Source: Colwellia sp. TT2012
GTDB lineage: Bacteria > Pseudomonadota > Gammaproteobacteria > Enterobacterales > Alteromonadaceae
NCBI RefSeq assembly: GCF_001440345.1
Contig: NZ_LJYX01000002.1
Span: 1 to 64,000, forward strand
DNA length: 64,000 nt
Direction: 5' to 3'
Each line of letters starts with the position of its first letter. Position 1 is the first letter of the stretch. The position numbers were made by a program, and so were the translations under genes. The notes below the pieces were generated by a model. It had not been told where the DNA came from. It did not search any database and was given only the letters and a program-made list of their open reading frames with translations. This document shows, piece after piece, positions 47,630 through 56,800 of this stretch.

Positions 47630-47808
47630 AGATACTCCAAAGTGCCACCATAACTTAACTATGGCATAAGCCCTTTTATTTTTCATAAGTTACCTTTACC
47701 TCTGTAGCGAAATAAAAACAACTTACTGATAAATGATATTATTGGCCTTATGTGCAAGTTTTAGTGAAAACCACTCGCATTTACTTATGTTTTAGTTAAT
47801 GATAGAAA

Positions 47809-48561
47809 ATGGGTATTACTCTAGGGATCATTATGGTGCATTATAAGTATTTACATAGACGTTCATTTGTTCGAGATGGCTTGTGGTTACTGGCAATAAA
47901 TGCTCTGTTTTTTGTTTTTTTTGCTCATTATGATGTATTAGAAATGCTGGTAAATTTAGTAAAAGAGTATGAGCATTTAGAGCTTGATGAGCTTTTACCC
48001 TTGGGGGTAACGTTAACTTTTAGTTTAGTCATTTTTATCTACCGTCGACTACAAGAGTTGGGACATGTGACCCAAGCATTTGAAGAACTTGCTAAGCAAG
48101 ACCCCTTAACTCATGCACTAAATAGACGTGCAGGCCAAGCAATACTGCACCACCGTTTTAGCAAGGCTGAACAACAAGGTCAGGGTTTTAGCTTGTTGCA
48201 GCTAAATATTGACAATTTTAAACGTATTAATGATAACTATGGCCCAAGTGTTGGCGATGATATTTTAATAAACTTAGTTAATATCATTCAAAAGCATATC
48301 CCCAACAATGCTCGGCTTATTCATTGGCACAGTGATAGTTTTCTTGTGGTGCTACCGGCAGACTTAACGGCGCCGTTTGAATTTGCTAATAATTTACGCG
48401 AAATCATAGCTAGTCAACTGTTTACTACAGATACTATCACTTGCAGTATAGGTTTAGCTTCATGGCGAAAAGGCCTATCTTTACAGGATATTCTGCACAA
48501 TGCTGAGGACGCTTTGCTTGATGCGAAAGCAGCTAACAAAAATATCGTTAAGGTAGCTTAA
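47809..48561 (+). CDS. Membrane protein with degenerate GGDEF domain
   Basis: A 250-residue protein: two N-terminal membrane helices (about 25-45 and 63-82), a short coiled stretch and a GGDEF-fold domain (about 95-250, DPLTHALNRRAG; NIDNFKRINDNYG; CSIGLASW). The active-site motif GGDEF is replaced by HSDSF, so cyclase activity is very unlikely. It may bind GTP or c-di-GMP, or act as a partner to the divergent GAF histidine kinase 120 bp away. An alternative start is at the ATG 24 bp downstream (MVHYKYLHRR). Confidence 0.85.
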   Translation: MGITLGIIMVHYKYLHRRSFVRDGLWLLAINALFFVFFAHYDVLEMLVNLVKEYEHLELDELLPLGVTLTFSLVIFIYRRLQELGHVTQAFEELAKQDPLTHALNRRAGQAILHHRFSKAEQQGQGFSLLQLNIDNFKRINDNYGPSVGDDILINLVNIIQKHIPNNARLIHWHSDSFLVVLPADLTAPFEFANNLREIIASQLFTTDTITCSIGLASWRKGLSLQDILHNAEDALLDAKAANKNIVKVA

Positions 48562-48654
48562 CGGTATTTTGAAGTTACCTGAACATCAAGAGGGCTATAT
48601 TTTCACCTAAGCCTTTAAAAAATTCCCTTTGGGAACCAGGGAGCTTATGCCGTG

Positions 48655-49587
48655 CTAAGTGGTCACTTCTTTATACGGAATGGTATTAAGATGTATATCT
48701 TGTTGCGGGAATGGAATAGTAATCTCTTCTTGTTCAAAAGCTAAATAAATTGCTTTATAAGCACTATATTTTGCCGCGTATAAATTTGTTGTTGGTATCC
48801 AAAGTCTTATACCAATAGTGATGGCGCTATCAGCAAAGCCATCAATACCGACTTGCATACGAACTTCATCAGTATAGATATCGAGTTTTGCTAAAGTGCG
48901 CTCAACGAGTTGCACCACTTCGATAGGGTTGTCTTGGTAGGAGATGCCAACAGAGAGTTTCAATAATGTATCTTTTTTTGAATTAAGCAGCACTTCACCA
49001 ACAATATGTTTATTGGGAATTGTGATCTCAGCGCAATTTTCATCTTGGATGATGGTAAAAGCTAATTGTACCTCTTTTACTATGCCAGTTACCCCTTGTA
49101 CTTCAATGGTATCGCCCACGACAAAAGGGCGAATAAGTATGATATTAAAGCCAGCGGCGTAATTGGCTAATAAACCTTGCATAGCTAAACCAGCACCTAA
49201 TGAAATTGCCCCTATGGCAGCAATAAATGGCGTAACACTAATACCAATTTTACTTAAGGCGATGATACTTACCATGACCATCACTACCATTTTGCTGGTA
49301 CTTGCGAGGAAGCGACTTAAAGTGACATCAAGTTTTTGCTTTTCACAGAGGCGCAATATTACTTTGGCAACTTTTCCAGCAACAGCATAACCCAATAAAA
49401 ATATCAGCAAGGCGCCAACTAGCTGAAAACTATAGTTGGTGAAAAATTCTAAAATTATTTGGTAAAGTGCCGAGGCTTGTTCTATTTCATTGCGTAATAA
49501 TTCCGCCGGTAATTCAGCGGCTTCTTGTGCTCTTTCGGCAATGCTAGTGGTAATATTTTTTGTCTTGTCGTTTGTTGCATCTGACAT
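48655..49587 (-). CDS. MscS-family mechanosensitive channel
   Basis: A small-conductance mechanosensitive channel that releases solutes at osmotic downshock. It has 310 residues: soluble N-terminal helix, three membrane helices (about 50-75, 95-115, 120-150), with the pore-lining TM3 pattern GAISLGAGLAMQGLLANYAAG, and a beta domain starting VGDTIEVQGVTGIVKEVQLAFT. The C-terminal alpha/beta domain follows. Close in layout to E. coli MscS (286 residues). Encoded alone. Confidence 0.93.
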   Translation of the reverse strand: MSDATNDKTKNITTSIAERAQEAAELPAELLRNEIEQASALYQIILEFFTNYSFQLVGALLIFLLGYAVAGKVAKVILRLCEKQKLDVTLSRFLASTSKMVVMVMVSIIALSKIGISVTPFIAAIGAISLGAGLAMQGLLANYAAGFNIILIRPFVVGDTIEVQGVTGIVKEVQLAFTIIQDENCAEITIPNKHIVGEVLLNSKKDTLLKLSVGISYQDNPIEVVQLVERTLAKLDIYTDEVRMQVGIDGFADSAITIGIRLWIPTTNLYAAKYSAYKAIYLAFEQEEITIPFPQQDIHLNTIPYKEVTT

Positions 49588-49905
49588 CTGAGTTTCCTGT
49601 GAAAATATACTTATGGGCTTATTTAGCCCTTATTTTATTTAGAAGTGATAACTCCTGGCATGATAAACTGCTATCTATCACTAAAATCTGAGTTGCTTTC
49701 GGCAATTACAGCCCATTCTTCGGTAATATTCCATTGTGCGGTAAAGCCAAGCAAAAAACATGATAAAAGCTTAGTAACAGTAAGTCGTTAGGCATAAAGT
49801 TATTTTCCGTAAAAAAATGTTATTTTATCGGCATATTTTATACTGTTATCTCTTGCACGCACAGATCAAATCTATTTTTTGCAAAGGATAAACTCTGTTT
49901 TATCT
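49588..49905. other. Intergenic region between mscS-like gene and yceH
   Basis: About 320 bp, mostly AT-rich. On the minus strand near 49675-49760 one frame reads FTAQWNITEEWAVIAESNSD followed by FSDR and a stop, which looks like a piece of an outer-membrane or exported protein. It has no start codon and may be a small gene remnant or chance. Nothing else was seen. Confidence 0.35.
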
Positions 49906-49908
49906 AAT

Positions 49909-49939
49909 AAAAAAGCACCGAACATAGCGTAGGGTGCTT
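49909..49939 (-). terminator. Terminator of yceH
   Basis: On the minus strand TAAGCACCC, loop, GGGTGC-like GGTGCTT and six T, 37 bp after the yceH stop. The stem is seven bases long. Confidence 0.65.
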
Positions 49940-49976
49940 ACCTAGAGTACAGGTACTAGCCTAACTAAACCAACAA

Positions 49977-50642
49977 TCATTGAGCTTCAAATAGCTCCGT
50001 TAGAGTGGCCACTTGCTCTGTTAATGAGGCAACCTGTTGCTCTAACTCAGTGACTCTCTGAGCAAGTTGATTTTTATTGTCTGTGGGGGCTATTTTAACT
50101 GGATTATCGCTGAATTCAGCCAAGCTGCTTTCATCAAAATCTGATAGTAAATGCACATAGCGTGAATCACGCCTTCCTGGCTCACGTGCGAGTTTTTTCA
50201 CCAGGGGTTGGCCGTTTAAATCTTGTAATTGAGTTAAGGCATCTTCAACGGCACTAACATCGGTAAAGTCAGTCAGGCGATTAGTACGCGTTCTTAACTC
50301 ACCCGGCGTTTGCGGTCCTCTTAGTAACAGTACACAAATAATGGCTCTTTGCTGGGCGGTGAATTTTAAACTGCCAAATTCGGTATCACAAAAGCGATGA
50401 AAATATTTATTTACTCGGCTGGAGGCTTTGTGATCGACCATTAATTTATTCAGTTGCACCAACTCATCGACTACGTTTTGCACGTCACTTTCTGATAATG
50501 ACATTACTGGTTCACGGTTGCTTTTTTGATTGCAGCCGAGCGTGATACCGTTTAATGACAGTGGGTATTGCTCTGGTGTGGTGGTTTCTTTTTCAAGCAT
50601 GACGCCGATAATGCGGCATTGCTCAGCAGAGAGTGAGATCAT
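49977..50642 (-). CDS. yceH: YceH family protein (DUF480)
   Basis: A 221-residue protein starting with the family signature LSAEQCRIIGVMLEKETTTP and SLNGITLGCNQKSNREPV. Two winged-helix domains follow (the second with RGPQTPGELRTRTNRL), then a C-terminal coiled coil (LAQRVTELEQQVASLTEQVA). The role is unknown, though the winged helices suggest nucleic-acid or protein binding. It is downstream of yicC on the same strand but separated from it by a terminator. Confidence 0.93.
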   Translation of the reverse strand: MISLSAEQCRIIGVMLEKETTTPEQYPLSLNGITLGCNQKSNREPVMSLSESDVQNVVDELVQLNKLMVDHKASSRVNKYFHRFCDTEFGSLKFTAQQRAIICVLLLRGPQTPGELRTRTNRLTDFTDVSAVEDALTQLQDLNGQPLVKKLAREPGRRDSRYVHLLSDFDESSLAEFSDNPVKIAPTDNKNQLAQRVTELEQQVASLTEQVATLTELFEAQ

Positions 50643-50752
50643 TTTGAAGGCATCCTGATAAATTAGATGCTAATGTTATAGCAAGCAATATGCGACATTA
50701 CTAGACTAATGTTGTTGATTGCTAAAAGAAAAGAGCGTGCTTGCTTGCTGAT

Positions 50753-50793
50753 AAAAAAGCCATAGTTAAGGACGGAGCTAACTATGGCTTTTT
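50753..50793 (-). terminator. Terminator of yicC
   Basis: AAAAAAGCCATAGTTA, an 11-base loop, TAACTATGGCTTTTTA. The 12-bp stem has A and T tracts on both sides, so it works in either direction; on the minus strand it ends yicC. Confidence 0.88.
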
Positions 50794-50815
50794 ATCGATA
50801 ATATTGGCTTACGTA

Positions 50816-51679
50816 TTACTCTATATTCGCAATCTGCTCACGCATTTGCTCAATTAATACTTTCAGCTCTACCGCGCTGGCGGTAATGTCGGAATTAATG
50901 GATTTAGAGCCTAGGGTATTGGCTTCGCGATTAAATTCTTGCATCATGAAATCTAAACGGCGACCTTGGGCGCCACCTTTATTCAAGATCTTTTTAGTTT
51001 CGCTCACATGGCTGTTTAAACGGTCAAGCTCTTCAGCGACATCCATTTTTTGGGCCAGTAATACTAGCTCTTGTTCAACACGACCTGTGTCTAGCTCAAT
51101 TTTAGCATCGGTAAACTTATCGATAATGCGATTACGCTGCCATGCAATTACCTCTGGCATATAAGTTTGTACTTTATCAGCTTCGACAGATATCGCCTCA
51201 AGGCGCTGTTCAATCATGGCTTTAAGGTTTGCACCTTCACTAGCTCGGGCCTCAATAAAGTCTTTAAGTGCTTGATCAAAACCAGCCAGTAATTCTGCTT
51301 GAATAGCTGACATATCGCTTTCAGGCGCTTCCATTACCCCAGGCCAGCGCATTACTTCAAGCGGGTTAACTTGACTATTTAGCGTGTGTCCATTAATCCA
51401 GTTAGCATGCTCAATAAGTTGCAACGCGAGCTTTTCATTTAGCGCTAATTCATTTTTGTTGGCTGCATTGGCATTAAAACGTAAGTTACATTCTACCTTG
51501 CCGCGATTAAGTTGTTTGCGAAAACGCTCACGTAATACCGGCTCGATACCACGAAACTGTTCAGGTAAGCGAAAATAAGTTTCTAAAAATCGTTGGTTTA
51601 CTGAGCGTATTTCCCAGACTGCATTGCCCCAGTCACCTTTTATTTCAACGCGTGAAAACGCCGTCATGCTGTAGATCAT
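50816..51679 (-). CDS. yicC: YicC family endoribonuclease-like protein
   Basis: A 287-residue protein with the conserved ends of the family: MIYSMTAFSRVEIKGDWGNA and EIRSVNQRFLETYFRLPE at the start, GRRLDFMMQEFNREANTLGSKS near the end. YicC proteins have been shown to act as endoribonucleases that influence small-RNA stability. In E. coli yicC is divergent from and next to rph-pyrE; here the two are 4.4 kb apart, with a redox gene block between them. Confidence 0.95.
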   Translation of the reverse strand: MIYSMTAFSRVEIKGDWGNAVWEIRSVNQRFLETYFRLPEQFRGIEPVLRERFRKQLNRGKVECNLRFNANAANKNELALNEKLALQLIEHANWINGHTLNSQVNPLEVMRWPGVMEAPESDMSAIQAELLAGFDQALKDFIEARASEGANLKAMIEQRLEAISVEADKVQTYMPEVIAWQRNRIIDKFTDAKIELDTGRVEQELVLLAQKMDVAEELDRLNSHVSETKKILNKGGAQGRRLDFMMQEFNREANTLGSKSINSDITASAVELKVLIEQMREQIANIE

Positions 51680-51783
51680 AATCTTTCCTATTAATCTGTT
51701 TTATAAGAATGAACAGGGTGGATTATGCCTGACCTTGTTATATCTAGCCAGAAATTCAGTGCTGACAAAACCCCTTTTGTCAA

Positions 51784-52713
51784 TTAAGGGGTAAATTCCA
51801 TTTGGCCAAAGTTAGCATTAAAATCGACACACCAAACACTTAGACCGGTTAAGTCATCTAAGGTTTTATTACGGGGTAATTTAATAATAAAGCTAGCATT
51901 GTCAAACACCTGCCCATTAAGTCTGTTACCTATTGAAAAAGCCCCATTGCCAGCATATAAATGCTCTGTAGCGCCGTAGATGTATACATTGGGGCCACCA
52001 CCATCATAACTAAATTGCGTTATTTCAATGGTGCAGTCATCTATAATTGTCGCTTTGCCTGAGACATTGTGGGCAAAAGTATTGAAGAAACCACTATGAC
52101 CAACTTTGTCATGTTCTTTACTGCAGCTTGTTACATTGTTATCACTGATCTGATTCAGTGTTAACTGAAAGTGCTCGATTGCCATTGAGGCAGGAATGAG
52201 TGTTTGGTAAACGCCACCACTTTGGCTGACGAGTTCCGCGACTTGTTGGGCAAAATCACTGGCGGAAAAGTCAATAATCAAGTTAGTGGCTAATTGGTGC
52301 GCCGATGCCGTTATTTCAATGCCATTACTACTATCACCATCACTATCTAAACTTTGTAATAGCCGCAGCAGGTTAATGACTTCAATTTGATTAATATCGG
52401 TGGTTTGAAAGAGCTCTAACGGGGTTAAATAGAGACGGGCAAGTGTGGTGGGCAGTTCAATATCACCAATTGAGAAAGTGATCATTTCATTGTCTTGAAA
52501 GTTAAATTCGCCCAGCTCATTGGTTTGGCCACTTTGGCTAACCGTTTTATAGTTTAGCCCAGTAACCGCTGAATCTAGAAATATACCAGTATAAGTGGTA
52601 ACCGCAGAAGGGGGCGGATTTAAATTATTTGCTACTTCAGCAATCTTGTCATCTGAACCGCATGCGGTTAATAACAGGGCTAATATGGCAGTTAATAGTA
52701 ATTTGACAGTCAT
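51784..52713 (-). CDS. Lipoprotein with C-terminal DM13 domain
   Basis: A 309-residue lipoprotein (lipobox LLLTACGSD, Cys18). Residues about 40-130 form a beta-rich domain common in bacterial surface lipoproteins (GIFLDSAVTGLNYKT, GEFNFQDNEMITFSIGDIEL). The C-terminal third is a DM13 domain: HSGFFNTFAHNVSGKATI, QFSYDGGGPNVYIYGAT, IIKLPRNKTLDDLTGLSVWC and NFGQMEF. DM13 domains have a nearly invariant cysteine (in VWC here) and have been proposed to act in redox or electron transfer. It follows the GMC oxidoreductase gene (about 120 bp), which makes a role as electron carrier or partner attractive (inference). Confidence 0.82.
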   Translation of the reverse strand: MTVKLLLTAILALLLTACGSDDKIAEVANNLNPPPSAVTTYTGIFLDSAVTGLNYKTVSQSGQTNELGEFNFQDNEMITFSIGDIELPTTLARLYLTPLELFQTTDINQIEVINLLRLLQSLDSDGDSSNGIEITASAHQLATNLIIDFSASDFAQQVAELVSQSGGVYQTLIPASMAIEHFQLTLNQISDNNVTSCSKEHDKVGHSGFFNTFAHNVSGKATIIDDCTIEITQFSYDGGGPNVYIYGATEHLYAGNGAFSIGNRLNGQVFDNASFIIKLPRNKTLDDLTGLSVWCVDFNANFGQMEFTP

Positions 52714-52836
52714 ATCCGGTCACCAATAATAAGTTAAATATAGAGACCGATATTGACGGTATAACTTCACAGAGATATCACAAATTGATAGTTTTTTAAT
52801 ATTTCTGCTAATGCTTACGCAAATAACACTGAGTTG

Positions 52837-54564
52837 TTAGGGCTTATTTGTCAGCGTTAACCAATGTGCTTTAATTTTATCGGCTACGCGGAAGGCATTG
52901 GCATAAATGGTAAAGGTGTAAGGTACACTACCGCCAGTAGGCATAAACGAGCCATCTGTGACATACAAGTTATCAACTTCATGGGCTCGGCAGTTCTTAT
53001 TGAGCACTGATGTTTTTGGATCATGGCCAAAACGACAACCACCCGCCATTAAGTTTGTTGACGGGTAACCACTGACCGAGGAGGAAACATTTTTTGCCCC
53101 TAGGGCTGCTAGCAGTTTTTCTGCTTTTTTCGATAAGTACTCTCCGACTTCAAGGTCATGGTCATGATAACCAATGCGCACCTTGGCGACTGGATCGCCC
53201 CATTGGTCGGTAACTTCTTTATCTAAGCTGACAAAGCAGTTATCGGTGGGCAGCCAATCATTAAATACTTCAAAACGTAGGGTTTTATAGCTGGTAAATT
53301 CTGTTTTTAAACTTTGCTTGAGATCTTCACCCCAGAGTAATTGTTCATCACCCTTTTCATCTAGAGCCCATTGGGTGCCTTGTGCTCTAGCGATAGGGTT
53401 TTGGTGAAATAAAAAATCGATAGTGCCACCTTTCGCTTGGCCTTTTTTGTTGGCACCAGTAAAACTGTTGTCGTTAATTTGATACCAGTCTTGTAGTGCC
53501 CGATTAATAAAGGGACCCACTTGCTTTAAATCATTCACTTTTTGCTCGGATAAATCAGCATAAATGAAGTCACCTTGACCGGTACCACCACCACTAAAGA
53601 GTAAATTCTTGCCAACCTGACCACTATTATTGGCTAGGCCTTGAGGGAATTTTTCACCGGTTGAAGCCAGTAATAAACGCGAGGTTTCTACCGCCTGACA
53701 GGCAACCACATATATTTTGGCACTGACAGCTTTTTTACGACCGATTTTATCGTAATAATGTACGCCAGTAATTTTACCTTGTTTGTCAGTGGCAATTTTA
53801 TAAACCTTGGCATTTGCTTTAATGGTGCAATTACCCGATGCCACGGCATGGTTTAGTAATGCGGCTCTGCCACTACCTTTAGCGCCAGAGGAGCAGCCAT
53901 AGCTGCTGCAATAACCTGAATACTCGCAACTGCCTCTGCCCATGGCTGGTTTAGATAAAATAGCTCTAGGAACGGGAATGGCATGATAGCCAATTTCTGT
54001 CGCGGCTTTATCTATCCATGCAGACATGGGTAATTCGGCAATAGGAGGATAGGGAAAGTCGGTAGAGCGCGGCTCTTGATGTGGGTGTTTAACCACACGG
54101 CCCGATACGCCAATTTCACGCTCTACTTTTGCGTAGTAGGGTTCGAGTTCGTCATAACTAATCGGCCAATCTACGATATTGGCACCTTTTATCGCACCAA
54201 ACTCCGATTTTAAGCGAAAATCTATCGGTTTTAACCGGTGAAAGTAGCCACTCATAAAATTAGATGAGCCACCAACCACAGTACCATTCCACCAACTCCA
54301 ACCCGAATCACTGGTTTTTTCACCTTGCCAGAAAGGTTGGTCATTTTCATCTAGGTATTCTTCTTCAATAACATGCTGTTCATCACTCAACTTGGGGTTG
54401 TAAGCATCATGAATACTGATGGTCAGCTCATCTTTGAAAAAGTCTTTTTCCGTTAACCAAGGACCTTTTTCTAGCACTAAAACCTTGGCACCGGCTAGCG
54501 CTAATTGGTGGGCAATAGGGGAGGCGCCTGCGCCGCTACCAATGATGCAAATATCAAAACTCAT
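52837..54564 (-). CDS. GMC-family FAD oxidoreductase (gluconate/sugar dehydrogenase large-subunit type)
   Basis: A 575-residue flavoprotein. The FAD-binding Rossmann motif is at the very N-terminus (CIIGSGAGASPIAHQLALAG), followed by the GMC signatures TVVGGSSNFMSGYFHRL and the C-terminal YPSTNLMAGGCRFGHDP (catalytic histidine), then NLYVTDGSFMPTGGSVPYT. A cysteine cluster, GSCEYSGYCSSYGCSSGAKG (near residue 212), resembles the Fe-S binding site of bacterial FAD glucose dehydrogenases. It has no signal peptide of its own. The start overlaps the subunit-3 gene by 4 bp. The two probably form a periplasmic dehydrogenase; the substrate is unknown. Confidence 0.9.
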   Translation of the reverse strand: MSFDICIIGSGAGASPIAHQLALAGAKVLVLEKGPWLTEKDFFKDELTISIHDAYNPKLSDEQHVIEEEYLDENDQPFWQGEKTSDSGWSWWNGTVVGGSSNFMSGYFHRLKPIDFRLKSEFGAIKGANIVDWPISYDELEPYYAKVEREIGVSGRVVKHPHQEPRSTDFPYPPIAELPMSAWIDKAATEIGYHAIPVPRAILSKPAMGRGSCEYSGYCSSYGCSSGAKGSGRAALLNHAVASGNCTIKANAKVYKIATDKQGKITGVHYYDKIGRKKAVSAKIYVVACQAVETSRLLLASTGEKFPQGLANNSGQVGKNLLFSGGGTGQGDFIYADLSEQKVNDLKQVGPFINRALQDWYQINDNSFTGANKKGQAKGGTIDFLFHQNPIARAQGTQWALDEKGDEQLLWGEDLKQSLKTEFTSYKTLRFEVFNDWLPTDNCFVSLDKEVTDQWGDPVAKVRIGYHDHDLEVGEYLSKKAEKLLAALGAKNVSSSVSGYPSTNLMAGGCRFGHDPKTSVLNKNCRAHEVDNLYVTDGSFMPTGGSVPYTFTIYANAFRVADKIKAHWLTLTNKP

Positions 54565-55295
54565 GCTTTTCGGGTTCCTTGATGGGCTTTTTTACGGCTG
54601 CTTGCTAGACGTTTATTGTCGTATTGCTCTGGGCTAAGTAAATCAATGCGGGCGCGAGTAGGTAATTCAAAATAGCGTTGACCTTTTTCTGGCAAGGGAA
54701 AACCTGCTTGATGTTCTAACCATTGCCAGCCAACACCGTTAGGATTACCACCATAACTAGGGGCTGATAACATGGCTTCAAAAATGTAACCGAGTAGGGT
54801 ATTTAACCAATTCTGTCCCGCGGTTGATTGGCTAATACCACGTAATAGCTGTTCTTTATCGGTAAAACTTAATTGGGCAAAGTCGGCAGATTTTTCGCTA
54901 TTGGCATAAGCATTTAACCAATTAACCCCCTTGAGAATAAAATCTTTCTCATCTTGCTCGGTCGGTTGTACTGTCATCACTTGATATAAATAAGCGGTGG
55001 CCTTTATTTCTCTGGCACTTGGGCCTGTTGCTGAGCTGGGCAATAAATGATTAAGTGTGGCATCTAGAGTTAACCAGGGTTCTGTTTTTACTAAGGTGTT
55101 AACTAACTCATGCAGCGAAGTTTGTGTTTTTGCGGTGATACTAAAGCTGGATAAACTGGCTAATGCGCCCATACCCGCGGCCGATTTAAGAAAATGACGT
55201 CTATTGTGCTGTAGTTGCTTTTGTCTCTCTTTGATAAATTCAGGTGTTTGGTAATTTTTATCAAAAAAAGAACAACATGTATCTTCATTAATCAC
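54561..55295 (-). CDS. Gluconate 2-dehydrogenase subunit 3 family protein with Tat signal
   Basis: A 244-residue small subunit. The N-terminus has the twin-arginine signal NRRHFLKSAAGMGALASLSS (about residues 31-50), after an unusual 30-residue cytoplasmic-type extension (CCSFFDKNYQTPEFIKERQ). The rest is helical and matches the subunit-3 family (YLYQVMTVQPTEQDEKDFI; GGNPNGVGWQWLEHQAGFP). In known gluconate and glucose dehydrogenases this subunit carries the Tat signal and takes the folded flavin subunit across the membrane with it. The 4-bp overlap with the GMC gene supports that here. No cytochrome c subunit gene is present. Confidence 0.9.
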   Translation of the reverse strand: MINEDTCCSFFDKNYQTPEFIKERQKQLQHNRRHFLKSAAGMGALASLSSFSITAKTQTSLHELVNTLVKTEPWLTLDATLNHLLPSSATGPSAREIKATAYLYQVMTVQPTEQDEKDFILKGVNWLNAYANSEKSADFAQLSFTDKEQLLRGISQSTAGQNWLNTLLGYIFEAMLSAPSYGGNPNGVGWQWLEHQAGFPLPEKGQRYFELPTRARIDLLSPEQYDNKRLASSRKKAHQGTRKA

Positions 55296-55367
55296 TAACT
55301 TGCTCCCCTAACCTAGGCCGATCTGATCTTGGCGGTACTTGGTTTATGTCTTGCTACTCATTTTGAA

Positions 55368-55919
55368 CTATTCTGCCGCGTTAGTTGTTACTAACTGTGC
55401 TGGTATTGCGGTGGCACTAACTGACCAGTCGCTGAGAAAACGTAACCATTGTGATTTTGAATAATTATTGTCGGCCAGTAATTCGGCGGTATCTTTAGAT
55501 AAAATCATTTTACCTTGTGCCGTGGAGACATACATATGCGGATAACCCAATACCGGCGGTAGTGATTTCATAAAGTCATTATTTTCATTACTGTCACTGA
55601 CATTAATTTTCAGCAAAACATATTGGCTATGCAAAGCTTGATATACCTCGGGATTTTTAGCAAGAAAGCTATCCATCTTATGGCACCAACTACACCAGTT
55701 ACCGCCAATTTCAATTAATACTTGGCGATTAGTCTCTTTGGCCAAAGCCAGTGCTGCTACCGCATCTTTAAAGGGGTCGCGTTGCTCATCGTATACTTTG
55801 CTGTAAGTGGGTAAGTCAGAGGCTATTGCTGTTGGTGCAGTATAAGTAGTAGCACTTACGGTAATAACAAAGCTTAAAAATAAGCTTAAACTGATAACTA
55901 AGGCGGTGATAATTTTCAT
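55368..55919 (-). CDS. Exported thioredoxin-like protein (CSWC motif)
   Basis: A 183-residue protein with a signal peptide (MKIITALVISLSLFLSFVIT, cut near VSA). The thioredoxin fold carries the redox motif GGNWCSWCHKMDSFL (about residue 78) and the cis-proline loop PVLGYPHMYV. The WCSWCHK motif is like that of DUF255/thioredoxin_7 proteins. First gene upstream of the subunit-3/GMC/DM13 genes on the same strand, so it may reduce or protect cysteines in that system; it may equally be a general periplasmic thiol protein. Confidence 0.85.
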   Translation of the reverse strand: MKIITALVISLSLFLSFVITVSATTYTAPTAIASDLPTYSKVYDEQRDPFKDAVAALALAKETNRQVLIEIGGNWCSWCHKMDSFLAKNPEVYQALHSQYVLLKINVSDSNENNDFMKSLPPVLGYPHMYVSTAQGKMILSKDTAELLADNNYSKSQWLRFLSDWSVSATAIPAQLVTTNAAE

Positions 55920-56053
55920 GGTGCTCTCTGCTGATTTTTGGTGCTTGGGACAATTAACATGACCTTACTTTACTGAACTATATTTCAAAAAAGTCTGATA
56001 GGCATTATAATAGCGGCAATTATTTTATCCGTCTTTATATATAGGAACACTTC

Positions 56054-56767
56054 ATGCGTCCAAGCGGCAGAACATTAGGGCAAATTCGCCCAGTAACGAT
56101 TACCCGTCATTTTACCACTCATGCAGAAGGCTCAGTACTTATTGAGTTCGGCGATACTAAAGTGATTTGTACTGCTTCGGTTGAGGTTGGTGTACCACGT
56201 TTCTTAAAAGGCAAAGGTAAAGGTTGGATTACGGCGGAATACGGCATGTTACCTCGCTCTACTCATACACGTATGCGTCGTGAAGCGACTACTGGTAAGC
56301 AAAGTGGTCGTACGTTAGAAATTTCTCGCTTAATTGCGCGTGCCTTACGTGCCGCGGTTGATTTAAAAGCCTTAGGTGAAAATACCATTTCTATCGATTG
56401 TGATGTTATTCAAGCCGATGGTGGTACCCGTACTGCTGCTATTACCGGTGCTTGTGTGGCTTTAGTTGATGCACTTAACTATATGCGTGCTAAAGATATT
56501 ATTAAAACGAACCCGCTAAAACATATGATCGCTGCCGTTTCTGTTGGTATTTATAAAGGTGAAGTGATTGCTGATTTAGATTACCCAGAAGATTCAGCCG
56601 CAGATACCGATATGAACGTGGTGATGACAGATACCGGTAAACTTATTGAAATACAAGGTACTGCTGAAGAAGAACCGTTTAGCTTTGAAGAGATGCAAGC
56701 CATGCTTGAATTAGCAAAAAATGGTATCAATGAATTATTTGAAATACAAAAAGCAGCATTAAGCTAA
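56054..56767 (+). CDS. rph: Ribonuclease PH
   Basis: A phosphorolytic 3'-5' exoribonuclease that trims tRNA 3' ends. It has 237 residues, starting [20 protein letters not shown]. Other family motifs are [20 protein letters not shown] and [19 protein letters not shown], and the phosphate-site aspartates in [17 protein letters not shown] are present. The frame is complete, unlike the frameshifted rph of E. coli K-12. It starts the rph-pyrE operon; AGGAACACTTC precedes the ATG. Confidence 0.98.
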   Translation: MRPSGRTLGQIRPVTITRHFTTHAEGSVLIEFGDTKVICTASVEVGVPRFLKGKGKGWITAEYGMLPRSTHTRMRREATTGKQSGRTLEISRLIARALRAAVDLKALGENTISIDCDVIQADGGTRTAAITGACVALVDALNYMRAKDIIKTNPLKHMIAAVSVGIYKGEVIADLDYPEDSAADTDMNVVMTDTGKLIEIQGTAEEEPFSFEEMQAMLELAKNGINELFEIQKAALS

Positions 56768-56800
56768 GCTGCGTTCAGTTAAGTAAACAGGAAAATAACT

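Noticed and set aside
49675-49790. Minus-strand fragment reading FTAQWNITEEWAVIAESNSD
   Set aside because: Protein-like but only about 30 codons, without a start codon; too little to assign to a family, so noted only in the intergenic entry.
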